A stretch of 34,337 bases of DNA. Origin: Beijerinckiaceae bacterium. GTDB taxonomy: Bacteria; Pseudomonadota; Alphaproteobacteria; Rhizobiales; Beijerinckiaceae. The translations under genes and the position numbers were made by a program. Shown here piece after piece: positions 7,602-14,276 of this stretch. Location: positions 1-34,337 of the forward strand of contig CANJWR010000030.1 in assembly GCA_947478455.1 (NCBI GenBank), given 5' to 3'. The notes below the pieces were generated by a model. It saw only the letters and a program-made list of their open reading frames with translations, ran no database searches and was not told the origin of the DNA. Numbering within the stretch: the first letter of the stretch is position 1; each line of letters opens with the position of its first letter.

Positions 7602-7760
7602 ATGAGCCTGGGTACAATTCTGCTCATCATACTCATCTTGTTTCTTGTCGGCGCTCTGCCGACGTGGCCGCACAGCGCAAGCTGGGGCTACTATCCGAGC
7701 GGTGGTCTCGGCATCGTTCTGGTGATCGTGGTCGTGCTCTTGTTGATGGGCCGACTGTAG
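7602..7760 (+). CDS. DUF3309 family mini membrane protein
   Basis: 52 residues. The sequence starts MSLGTILLIILILFLVGALP, continues with TWPHSASWGYYPSGGLGIV, and ends with a second hydrophobic helix and GRL. This matches the DUF3309 pattern of two helices around a P-T-W-P-H-S-x-x-W-G-Y-Y-P-S-G-G loop. Only a weak GGGG (7591-7594) precedes ATG 7602, but the protein match is strong. Function is unknown. The family is small, membrane-embedded and common in Hyphomicrobiales. It lies between the lipoprotein gene and a strong terminator and probably shares their transcript. Confidence 0.85.
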   Translation: MSLGTILLIILILFLVGALPTWPHSASWGYYPSGGLGIVLVIVVVLLLMGRL

Positions 7761-7781
7761 TTCTTCTGCTTCCGAAGTCTT

Positions 7782-7811
7782 GGGGCGCACATTTGTGCGC
7801 CCCTTTTTTTT
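7782..7811 (+). terminator. Rho-independent terminator after the DUF3309 gene
   Basis: Perfect 9-bp stem GGGGCGCAC (7782-7790) and GTGCGCCCC (7795-7803), loop ATTT, then eight T. Confidence 0.93.
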
Positions 7812-7859
7812 GGAATATCGCGATATCAGTCACCCCGATTTGCTCTGGAGCGATATTCG

Positions 7860-9059
7860 TCAAAAGTCTGGCAGGACCCAGGCGCGTCCGGCGCCGGCAG
7901 TGTTCACGTCAGGAATATCGAAGGCAAAGCTGAAAGCATTCTGTTTTTCGACCTTGATCGTCCCGCCCCATTTGCGTTCAATGACGGCCTGAAAAAGGCG
8001 TGATCCAAAGCCGCGTTCTCGCGTGTGACGCGACGGAATCGTATCGTTCCACACAAAGCTGAAGAGATCAGTCGCATTGGGGCCGGCAAGAAGCGTCCAG
8101 TCAATCTTCACCTCGCCAGCATCGCTTGCCAGAACCCCGTATGTGTTGGAGTTTGAAGCAATCTCATGCAGGACAAGTCCGAGATCAAAACAGAGGTCTG
8201 CAGGAAGTAAAATATCGTCTCCATGCAAAATCAGCTTCGGCAGATGGGGGCGCAGCACCTCATGCAACACGGTTGAAAACCGCGTGGAAGTCCAGCCTCC
8301 ATCCGCCACAATATGATTGGCGCGGCCGAGGACAGACAATCGTTCGGAGAATTTACGTCGCGCGTAATTCGAGTCCGTTGCGCGGGTAATCGTCTGGTTG
8401 GCGATCGAACTCACGACCTGCAGCATGTTTCCGGCGCGATGCACAAGCTCCCGGATCAGAATAGCCTGCTGCATCGTCAAGGCATTGTGACGAACGCTAT
8501 TGGCGATGATGTTGGCGAGTGCGACGAGGAAGTCGACATCCGCTTCATCAAATCTCCGAAGCTCGCGTGAAAAAACGCCAATCACGCCAAAAGGTTTGCC
8601 GCCATTGCCGGAAATAATTGCGCTCATGCCGCTTCGCACATCGTGTTCATGCAACATGGCAGGGCTTGCAAATCGCGACTCTGTGCGAAGATCCTGAACG
8701 ATGACAGGACCGTCATTGAGAAGGGTAAAGCCGGCTTGAGACGTCAGGGCGATTTCAAAACGGGTTTCTCCCACCAGACCGTCGCGCCATCCGATGCCCG
8801 CCTTGAAGTGAAGCGATCGACCTCCGTTGCTCAATTGCAGAACTTTAGCCAAAGGAATATCGAGAATCTCGGCGGCGATTTCCACAGATCTCCGAACAAC
8901 GCGATCAATTTCGGGTTCGCCAAGTGCATAGGATCCAAAGCGTGCGATCGCGGTTTGCTGGCGCAGACGTTTCTTCAACTCGCCTTCGCTATCAGCATGA
9001 TTAGCGAGGCCAGGCGAAGCTCCTGTCATCTCATTTGGGTTGTCGACGTCATTTGCCAT
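7860..9059 (-). CDS. GAF-domain HWE-family sensor histidine kinase
   Basis: 399 residues from ATG 9059; a GTG start at 9110 would add 17, and neither has a clear ribosome site. A GAF-like sensor domain spans roughly residues 50-190. The kinase part follows: the H-box LIRELVHRAGNMLQVVSSIANQ (phospho-acceptor His207), the HWE-type segment LGRANHIVADGGW, the N-box LVLHEIASNSNTYG (about 298-308), and GFGSRL. The eponymous W-x-E of HWE kinases reads WND here. No membrane helix is seen, so it should be cytosolic. HWE/HisKA2 kinases commonly phosphorylate PhyR in alphaproteobacteria. Its position near phyR makes it a good candidate for that role (inference). Confidence 0.87.
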   Translation of the reverse strand: MANDVDNPNEMTGASPGLANHADSEGELKKRLRQQTAIARFGSYALGEPEIDRVVRRSVEIAAEILDIPLAKVLQLSNGGRSLHFKAGIGWRDGLVGETRFEIALTSQAGFTLLNDGPVIVQDLRTESRFASPAMLHEHDVRSGMSAIISGNGGKPFGVIGVFSRELRRFDEADVDFLVALANIIANSVRHNALTMQQAILIRELVHRAGNMLQVVSSIANQTITRATDSNYARRKFSERLSVLGRANHIVADGGWTSTRFSTVLHEVLRPHLPKLILHGDDILLPADLCFDLGLVLHEIASNSNTYGVLASDAGEVKIDWTLLAGPNATDLFSFVWNDTIPSRHTRERGFGSRLFQAVIERKWGGTIKVEKQNAFSFAFDIPDVNTAGAGRAWVLPDF

Positions 9060-9229
9060 CTTGCTGGCGGCCCTGGTCCATTTCGCTACGGCTGATGCTG
9101 TGATCGGCACCCGTTGAGTTGGGCTAACAATGAGTCATATTAAACCTGTCTCAAGAAATTGAAATCCAAAATGCGACACTCTCAAAGGCGCAGCTTCAAA
9201 AATTCTGGCGATCATCGAGGGATTTCTAT

Positions 9230-9254
9230 GGAACAGAATGTCTCCTGTGGCGTT
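9230..9254 (+). promoter_or_regulatory. EcfG-type promoter (GGAAC-N16-CGTT) for the membrane micropeptide
   Basis: GGAAC at 9230-9234, 16 bases, CGTT at 9251-9254. This is the known consensus of EcfG-type general-stress sigma factors. Transcription would start near 9260-9264, about 30 bases before the ribosome site and ATG of the 25-residue peptide. Confidence 0.8.
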
Positions 9255-9293
9255 CATATGAACACTTTGACGATGCTGAAACAGGAGATTGAA

Positions 9294-9371
9294 ATGTTTC
9301 GTGGAATCTTGTTGTGGCTTCTGGGCATCCCGATTCCAATTATCATTCTTCTCTACATTTTCTATCGATAG
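9294..9371 (+). CDS. 25-residue membrane micropeptide
   Basis: Very short ORF, ATG 9294 to TAG 9371. The product is one hydrophobic helix: MFRGILLWLLG, then IPIPIIILL and a YIFYR tail. A good AGGAG lies about 7 bases before the ATG. A perfect EcfG-type promoter sits 40-64 bases upstream. The frame stays open further upstream, but the predicted transcript start falls at about 9260, so the longer form is unlikely to be made. Similar single-helix peptides with an LLWLxGIPxPIIIL core exist in proteobacteria as hypothetical proteins, from memory. Function unknown. Likely inserted in the inner membrane under general stress. Confidence 0.72.
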   Translation: MFRGILLWLLGIPIPIIILLYIFYR

Positions 9372-9479
9372 TCGCTCGCGTGTTCGGTTCTCATTGAGGA
9401 TTTCGGAGAGTTCTTCATTGACCGAAAATCCTTGAGAAATCGATTGATCTGATGAGAACAAACAAAGTTGCGAGGAGCC

Positions 9480-9504
9480 GGAACACTGACGCTTTGCGGA
9501 CGTT
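9480..9504 (+). promoter_or_regulatory. EcfG-type promoter (GGAAC-N16-CGTT) for the LuxR-type gene
   Basis: GGAAC at 9480-9484, 16 bases, CGTT at 9501-9504. The expected transcript start is near 9511, about 60 bases before ATG 9570. Confidence 0.8.
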
Positions 9505-9569
9505 GTTTCTTGGACGCCGCGTTCGATCCCAAACGGGACTTTGACGGGGCCCGGACAGGAGAAAGACTC

Positions 9570-9899
9570 ATGGGACGGCCTGAAAACCAGATACAATGGG
9601 ACTTGTCCCAGCTCACTGTTTGGCGGGACATTGCGGCAAATAATGTTGCTGCGTTGACGCCGCGACAGCTTGAAATCATGAATCTCGTTCTTGACGGGCA
9701 TCCCAGCAAGAACATTGCTGTCGATCTTGGCATCAGCCAGCGCACGGTGGAAAAGCATCGCGCCGCAATCATGAAGAGAACAGGATCAAAGTCACTGCCG
9801 GCGTTGGCGCGACTTGCATTGTTTGCCGCCTGGAGTTCAGTCGATCTTTCATTGCTGCGCAGCGGAACTGTTGTGTCCGGATCCTCCCACGCCAGCTAG
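9570..9899 (+). CDS. Stand-alone LuxR/FixJ-type HTH regulator
   Basis: 109 residues. A LuxR-type helix-turn-helix occupies about residues 28-85: ALTPRQLEIMNLVLDGHPSK, then NIAVDLGISQRTVEKHRAAIM. This is the FixJ/NarL DNA-binding form. The usual N-terminal receiver is missing, replaced by about 27 residues with no recognisable domain. ATG 9570 follows AGGAGAAAG, and an EcfG-type promoter lies upstream. With no phosphorylation domain, its activity may be set mainly by its level, that is by the stress sigma factor. It converges on phyR across a shared hairpin. Target genes are unknown. Confidence 0.82.
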   Translation: MGRPENQIQWDLSQLTVWRDIAANNVAALTPRQLEIMNLVLDGHPSKNIAVDLGISQRTVEKHRAAIMKRTGSKSLPALARLALFAAWSSVDLSLLRSGTVVSGSSHAS

Positions 9900-9906
9900 T
9901 TTTTCG

Positions 9907-9946
9907 AGGCCGTAGCTGCGACACTTCATGATCGCAGCTATGGCTT
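9907..9946. terminator. Hairpin terminator between convergent HTH gene and phyR
   Basis: Long stem GCCGTAGCTGCGA (9909-9921) and TCGCAGCTATGGC (9932-9944) with one G-T wobble, extendable by two pairs, loop of ten bases. TTCTCTGTTT follows on the plus strand, while the minus strand lacks a clear U-tract. Probable terminator for the plus-strand gene, possibly for both. Confidence 0.6.
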
Positions 9947-9952
9947 CTCTGT

Positions 9953-10744
9953 TTAGGCCGCGCGCCTTGACGAGCGCTTGTCGAAAAAGAGCGCCTGACT
10001 GATGGCCGCTTTAACAACTTCAGTCGCCAGAGGCTTGGTGATCAGGAAGGCCGGCTCCGGACGTTCACCTGTCAAAAGGCGCTCTGGAAACGCGGTGATG
10101 AAGATCACAGGTACTTCGTAGTTCGTCAAAATCTCGTTGACCGCATCAAGACCAGAGCTTCCATCGGCCAATTGTATGTCTGCAAGCACAAGGCCGGGGC
10201 GCTTGGCCTCGGCCAGCTTCACGGCTTCCTTGTGTGTGCGGGCAATGCCGATAACCTGATGTCCCAAATCCTGCACGAGAGATTCAATATCGAGCGCAAT
10301 CACCGGCTCATCTTCGATAATCAAAACGTCCGTGGCGACCTGCAGGGCGATCTCGCGACCGGCAAGATCGATGAGGCTATCCACCTGTGCGGGTTCAACC
10401 TGCAGAATAGCCGCGACCTCGGCGCCGGAAAATCCCTCGACGGTTCTGAGCAGAAACGCCTGACGCGATCGCGGCGTCAACAGATTCAGATTGCGTTGTG
10501 CAGCTGGAGCCGCCTCGGCAGTGTCGACTGCGCCGTTGATCGGAATGGACGACCAGAGATCGAGAAAGGTTCGATACAATCCAATCCGCGAAGGACTGTC
10601 TTTCGGAAAGGCCGACGGGTCAGCCACAAGAACCTCTAGAGTGGAGATGACATAGGAATCGCCGCTCTGCTGGGAGCCGGTCAATGTGCGGGCGAACCGA
10701 CGCAGATAGGGCAAATGCGGTGCAATTTCTTGAGCAATTGACAT
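9953..10744 (-). CDS. phyR: PhyR anti-anti-sigma response regulator
   Basis: 263 residues. Residues 1-135 form an EcfG-like sigma domain (MSIAQEIAPHLPYLRRFART, and a sigma-4-like LTPRSRQAFLLRTVEGFSGAEVA). Residues 138-255 form a receiver with acidic Glu144 and Asp145, phospho-acceptor Asp189 (LADIQLADGSSGLDA), Thr217 and Lys237. This is the known PhyR layout: phosphorylation frees the sigma-like domain to bind NepR, releasing EcfG. Start ATG 10744 is preceded by GGAAG; an upstream in-frame ATG would add eight residues and shows no site. It is divergent from nepR-ecfG, the classic arrangement. No perfect EcfG promoter was found in front of phyR itself. Confidence 0.96.
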   Translation of the reverse strand: MSIAQEIAPHLPYLRRFARTLTGSQQSGDSYVISTLEVLVADPSAFPKDSPSRIGLYRTFLDLWSSIPINGAVDTAEAAPAAQRNLNLLTPRSRQAFLLRTVEGFSGAEVAAILQVEPAQVDSLIDLAGREIALQVATDVLIIEDEPVIALDIESLVQDLGHQVIGIARTHKEAVKLAEAKRPGLVLADIQLADGSSGLDAVNEILTNYEVPVIFITAFPERLLTGERPEPAFLITKPLATEVVKAAISQALFFDKRSSRRAA

Positions 10745-10761
10745 GAATAGCTTCCGTTCAG

Positions 10762-10775
10762 GCAGCAATTGCTGC
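10762..10775. repeat. 14-bp perfect palindrome in the phyR leader
   Basis: GCAGCAATTGCTGC is its own reverse complement. It lies 18 bases upstream of the phyR start codon, so in the transcript it could mask the ribosome site or serve as a protein site. No proof of function. Confidence 0.4.
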
Positions 10776-10822
10776 TGCTTATCAGGTCACATTGCGCGCG
10801 CGCCTTCGCGGCGGTCAAGCGT

Positions 10823-10840
10823 GAATAAATATATTTATTC
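10823..10840. promoter_or_regulatory. 18-bp AT-rich perfect palindrome between phyR and nepR
   Basis: GAATAAATATATTTATTC is a perfect palindrome of 18 bases in otherwise GC-rich DNA. It ends four bases before the GGAAC of the nepR-ecfG promoter. Candidate operator for a dimeric regulator or AT-rich promoter element for phyR. Confidence 0.5.
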
Positions 10841-10844
10841 CTGC

Positions 10845-10869
10845 GGAACAAGTTTGATATTCGCGCGTT
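10845..10869 (+). promoter_or_regulatory. EcfG-type promoter (GGAAC-N16-CGTT) for nepR-ecfG
   Basis: GGAAC at 10845-10849, 16 bases, CGTT at 10866-10869. It lies about 80 bases before nepR, with the start site near 10876. It implies that EcfG activates its own operon, as known in other alphaproteobacteria. Confidence 0.88.
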
Positions 10870-10951
10870 TCCTGTCTGTCGACCGTGTCCCGGCGCCTGA
10901 CAATCGTGGAAATCGGGGCTCAGCCGGATTTTCTTTTGTGGGGGCGAGACC

Positions 10952-11176
10952 GTGGAAATTGAAATGGGTGAGGCCCGCGCGCCTGTCGACGATAGCCATA
11001 ATGGCAAGGACACAAGCCAGGACGTTGTGCAGCTTGACTATGCTGTGCAGCAGGTCATCGGCGCTGCGCTGAGAGATTATTGCAACGACATCATTCAAGA
11101 GCCTGTTCCGCAGAAATTCGTCGCGCTTCTGGCGCGGCTGGAAGCGGAAGAGCGCAACAAACGGAATGACAAATGA
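10952..11176 (+). CDS. nepR: NepR anti-sigma factor
   Basis: 74 residues from GTG 10952; ATG 10964 would remove four. The NepR core is visible: VVQLDYAVQQVIGAALRDYC followed by NDIIQEPVPQKFVALLARL, with the conserved I-G-x-x-L-R-x-x-Y and E-P-V-P-x-x-F-x-x-L-L pattern. NepR holds EcfG inactive and is captured by phosphorylated PhyR. The stop overlaps the ecfG start as ATGA (11173-11176), giving coupled translation. An EcfG-type promoter precedes it. The N-terminal 25 residues are polar and likely disordered, as usual for NepR. Confidence 0.93.
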   Translation: MEIEMGEARAPVDDSHNGKDTSQDVVQLDYAVQQVIGAALRDYCNDIIQEPVPQKFVALLARLEAEERNKRNDK

Positions 11177-11727
11177 CAAAATCTTCAGCTTCGGACTTGC
11201 TCGTGGCGGAAATCCCGTTTCTCCGCGCCTATGCTGTGTCGCTGACAAGCTCTGTGACGTCGGCCGACGATCTCGTGCAGGAGACGCTTGTCAAGGCATG
11301 GGCCAACTTCAGCTCCTTTCAACAGGGCACCAATCTGCGCGGCTGGCTTGTCACAATTCTTCGTAACAGCTTTTATTCGAACTATCGTAAATTGAAGCGC
11401 GAAGTACCCGACCCGGATGGTCTTTACGCGAAGACGCTGTCTGTTGGCGCCGAACAGGGCAGCCGCCTCCAGTTGAATGAGTTTCGAAAGGCGCTTGAAA
11501 AGCTTTCGCCGGAACATCGTGAAGTGCTGGTGATGATCGGTATTGCTGAAATGTCTTATGAGGAAGCCGCCGAAATCTGCGGCGTTCCAACCGGTACTGT
11601 GAAAAGCCGATTGAACCGCGCTCGCGCAAAACTGGCGGAGCTACTCGGTCTCAGCGGTGTGCAGGACATAGGTCCCGATCCGATGAATACGGGCGTGTTA
11701 GTTCGCGCGCCATCGCGGGCGTTCTGA
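11173..11727 (+). CDS. ecfG: EcfG-type ECF sigma factor (general stress)
   Basis: 184 residues. Region 2 spans about residues 12-80: FLRAYAVSLTSSVTSADDLV then QETLVKAWANFSSFQQGTNL, with the W-L-x-x-I-L-R-N motif. Region 4 spans about 105-160: LSPEHREVLVMIGIAEMSYE, then EAAEICGVPTGTVKSRLNRA. This is the ECF15/EcfG class. It overlaps nepR by four bases, and its promoter carries the sigma factor's own consensus. A 25-residue tail follows region 4. It should bind core RNA polymerase once PhyR removes NepR. At least three promoters of the matching form lie within 1.7 kb. Confidence 0.95.
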   Translation: MTKSSASDLLVAEIPFLRAYAVSLTSSVTSADDLVQETLVKAWANFSSFQQGTNLRGWLVTILRNSFYSNYRKLKREVPDPDGLYAKTLSVGAEQGSRLQLNEFRKALEKLSPEHREVLVMIGIAEMSYEEAAEICGVPTGTVKSRLNRARAKLAELLGLSGVQDIGPDPMNTGVLVRAPSRAF

Positions 11728-11752
11728 CGATTACATCTCATTGTAAGCGTCA
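11725..11752. terminator. Imperfect hairpin after ecfG
   Basis: TGACGATTACA (11725-11735) and TGTAAGCGTCA (11742-11752) form a 5+5-bp stem with one central mismatch, starting in the ecfG stop codon. It lacks a T-tract, so termination is uncertain. It lies between convergent ecfG and tex. Confidence 0.35.
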
Positions 11753-11773
11753 GTCGCACGTGGCTCAGCAGAC

Positions 11774-14101
11774 CTATCTGTTTTTTGGTCCGGGTCGTTC
11801 TGCGGCGCGGCGCAGGGCTTCCGCAAAAGCGCCGCCGCTTGATGAAGGCGCAGCCTTCGGGCTTTGTGCACTGACTTTGTTGAAGACGGGCTGAGGGCGG
11901 CGATCCGGCGGCGACGTACGAGCTCCGTTGGGATCGTCCAGCCGCATCGTGAGTGCAATGCGTTTGCGCGCCTGATCGACTTCCTGAACCTTCACCTTCA
12001 CGACATCGCCTGGCTTGACGACGCTGCGTGGATCCTTGACGAAATTTGTCGAGAGCGCCGAAACATGCACCAACCCGTCCTGATGGACTCCGATGTCCAC
12101 GAAGGCCCCAAAAGCGGCGACATTCGTCACCACGCCTTCGAGAATCATACCGGGCTGAAGGTCGGACAGTTTCTCGACGCCGTCCTTGAACGTGGCCGTT
12201 TTGAAAGCAGGGCGGGGATCGCGGCCCGGCTTTTCAAGCTCTTTCAAAATGTCGCTGACGGTGGGCACACCGAACTTTTCGTCGGTGAATTCGCTCGGCT
12301 TTAGACCGGACAAGAGGCGACCGTTGCCGATGATGGTCGTAATGTCTGACTTCGTGCGCTCCAGAATGCGTCGAACGACCGGATAGGCTTCCGGATGGAC
12401 GCCTGAACGATCCAGAGGCTGGTCGCCACCGTTGACGCGCAGGAAGCCTGCTGCAAGCTCGAAAGCCTTTGCGCCCAGTCGCGGCACCCGCTTGAGCGCC
12501 TCGCGCGACGGGAAAGGTCCATTGGCGTCGCGATGGGTGACGATGGACTGGGCAAGGGATTCTCCCACGCCGGAGACGCGCGCCAGCAGTTTAGCGGAGG
12601 CGGTGTTCACATCAACGCCGACTGCGTTCACGCAATCTTCCACCACGGCTTCGAGCGAGCGGCCAAGCTTCTGCTCCGCAATGTCGTGCTGGTACTGACC
12701 GACGCCGATGGACTTCGGATCGACCTTCACGAGTTCCGCAAGAGGATCCTGCAGGCGGCGCGCAATCGACACGGCGCCGCGCAAGGTGACGTCGAGTTCG
12801 GGCAATTCCTGCGAGGCATAGGCGGACGCCGAATAGACCGATGCGCCGGCTTCGGACACCATGACTTTCGTCAGCTTCAGTTGCGGGAACCGAGCCATCA
12901 GATCGCTGGCGAGCTTGTCGGTCTCGCGTGACGCTGTGCCGTTGCCGATGGCGATCAGTTCCACCTTGTGCTTGAGCGCAAGCGCCGCCAGCATCGAAAT
13001 GCTGTCGTCCCAGCGCTTTTGCGGCTCGTGCGGGAAGATCGCCGTCGTGTCGACGACCTTGCCGGTTGCGTCCACGACGGCGACTTTTACGCCAGTCCGG
13101 AAGCCGGGATCGAGTCCCATGGCGGCGCGCGTTCCGGCGGGAGCAGCGAGCAGGAGATCGCGGAGGTTGGTGGCGAAGATTCGCACTGCCTCGTCTTCCG
13201 CTGCAGACCACAGACGCATGCGCAGGTCGATGCCGAGATGCACTTCGATCTTCGTGCGCCAAGCCCAGCGCACCGTCTCCAGCAGCCATTTGTCGCCGGG
13301 CCGGCCTCGATCTGCAACCATGAACTTGTGCGCAATAGCGAGTTCGTAAGGGCCGGGTGCGCGCGACAGGGGATCGGCTGCGGGATCGGGTACGAGTTTC
13401 AGATCGAGCGTGTCTTCCCGCTCGCCGCGCCATAGGGCCAGGATGCGGTGGGAGGGCAGCTTGACGAGCGGTTCGGAGAAATCGAAATAGTCCGCGAATT
13501 TCGCGCCCGTTGTTTGCTTGCCGTCGCGCACCTTTGACACGAGTTGGCCGCGCGACCAGAAATCCTCGCGCAGACGGCCTATGAGCTCCGCGTCTTCGGC
13601 GAAACGCTCGACCAGAATGGCGCGCGCGCCATCAAGGGCGTCTTCGGGCGTGGCGACAAGGTCAGGTTTCACATAGGCGGCAGCCTGCGCCTTCGGCTCA
13701 AGCTCCGGATGCGCCAGTAGCGCTTCGGCCAGCGGCTCCAGGCCGTTTTCACGCGCAATCTGGGCCTTGGTGCGGCGTTTGGGCTTGAAAGGCAGGTAGA
13801 TGTCTTCAAGGCGAGACTTGGTGTCGGCTTCCATCACGCGCTTTTCGACATCGGCGTCGAGTTTGCCCTGCTCGCGGATGGAGTCGAGAATCGCTTTCCG
13901 GCGGTCTTCCAGCTCGCGCAAATAGCGCAGGCGCTCTTCGAGATTGCGCAATTGTGTATCGTCCAGCGCGCCCGTCGCTTCCTTGCGGTAGCGGGCAATG
14001 AACGGAACGGTCGAGCCGCCGTCGAGCAGCGAAACTGCCGCCTCAACCTGCCGTTCCGCGACGTCCAGTTCTTCTGCAATGCGCTGGTTGATGGATTTCA
14101 T
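11774..14101 (-). CDS. tex: Tex-family transcription accessory protein
   Basis: 775 residues, full length for Tex. The order is typical: Tex N-terminal helical region (STVPFIARYRKEATGALDD, TKSRLEDIYLPFKPKRRTKA), a YqgF/RuvC-like domain (MGLDPGFRTGVKVAVVDATG), helix-hairpin-helix region (ARVSGVGESLAQSIV, RVPRLGAKAFELAAGFLRV), and an S1 RNA-binding domain near residues 655-722 (GMILEGVVTNVAAFGAFVDI). A proline-rich tail of about 50 residues follows. Tex binds nucleic acid and elongating RNA polymerase. It is divergent from the GT41 gene with 175 bases between the start codons. Confidence 0.96.
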   Translation of the reverse strand: MKSINQRIAEELDVAERQVEAAVSLLDGGSTVPFIARYRKEATGALDDTQLRNLEERLRYLRELEDRRKAILDSIREQGKLDADVEKRVMEADTKSRLEDIYLPFKPKRRTKAQIARENGLEPLAEALLAHPELEPKAQAAAYVKPDLVATPEDALDGARAILVERFAEDAELIGRLREDFWSRGQLVSKVRDGKQTTGAKFADYFDFSEPLVKLPSHRILALWRGEREDTLDLKLVPDPAADPLSRAPGPYELAIAHKFMVADRGRPGDKWLLETVRWAWRTKIEVHLGIDLRMRLWSAAEDEAVRIFATNLRDLLLAAPAGTRAAMGLDPGFRTGVKVAVVDATGKVVDTTAIFPHEPQKRWDDSISMLAALALKHKVELIAIGNGTASRETDKLASDLMARFPQLKLTKVMVSEAGASVYSASAYASQELPELDVTLRGAVSIARRLQDPLAELVKVDPKSIGVGQYQHDIAEQKLGRSLEAVVEDCVNAVGVDVNTASAKLLARVSGVGESLAQSIVTHRDANGPFPSREALKRVPRLGAKAFELAAGFLRVNGGDQPLDRSGVHPEAYPVVRRILERTKSDITTIIGNGRLLSGLKPSEFTDEKFGVPTVSDILKELEKPGRDPRPAFKTATFKDGVEKLSDLQPGMILEGVVTNVAAFGAFVDIGVHQDGLVHVSALSTNFVKDPRSVVKPGDVVKVKVQEVDQARKRIALTMRLDDPNGARTSPPDRRPQPVFNKVSAQSPKAAPSSSGGAFAEALRRAAERPGPKNR

Positions 14102-14276
14102 GTCATCCGACTCATGGGCATACCGGGATCAGCCTTCTAGGGTCGGCGACGGGGGGCGGTCAAAGCAGCCTGTGGACAGTATGGTGGGTAGTTCGGGACG
14201 CGTTGAAATACGACCGCGCGAAATCGCTACAATCTTGCTAGAATGCTCGAGATTGACGCCAGTTGGCGGGGGAAGC

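Noticed and set aside
10823-10850. Possible EcfG-like promoter for phyR on the minus strand (GGAAT-N15-CGCT)
   Set aside because: Both boxes deviate and the spacer is too short. The AT-rich palindrome explains the sequence better.
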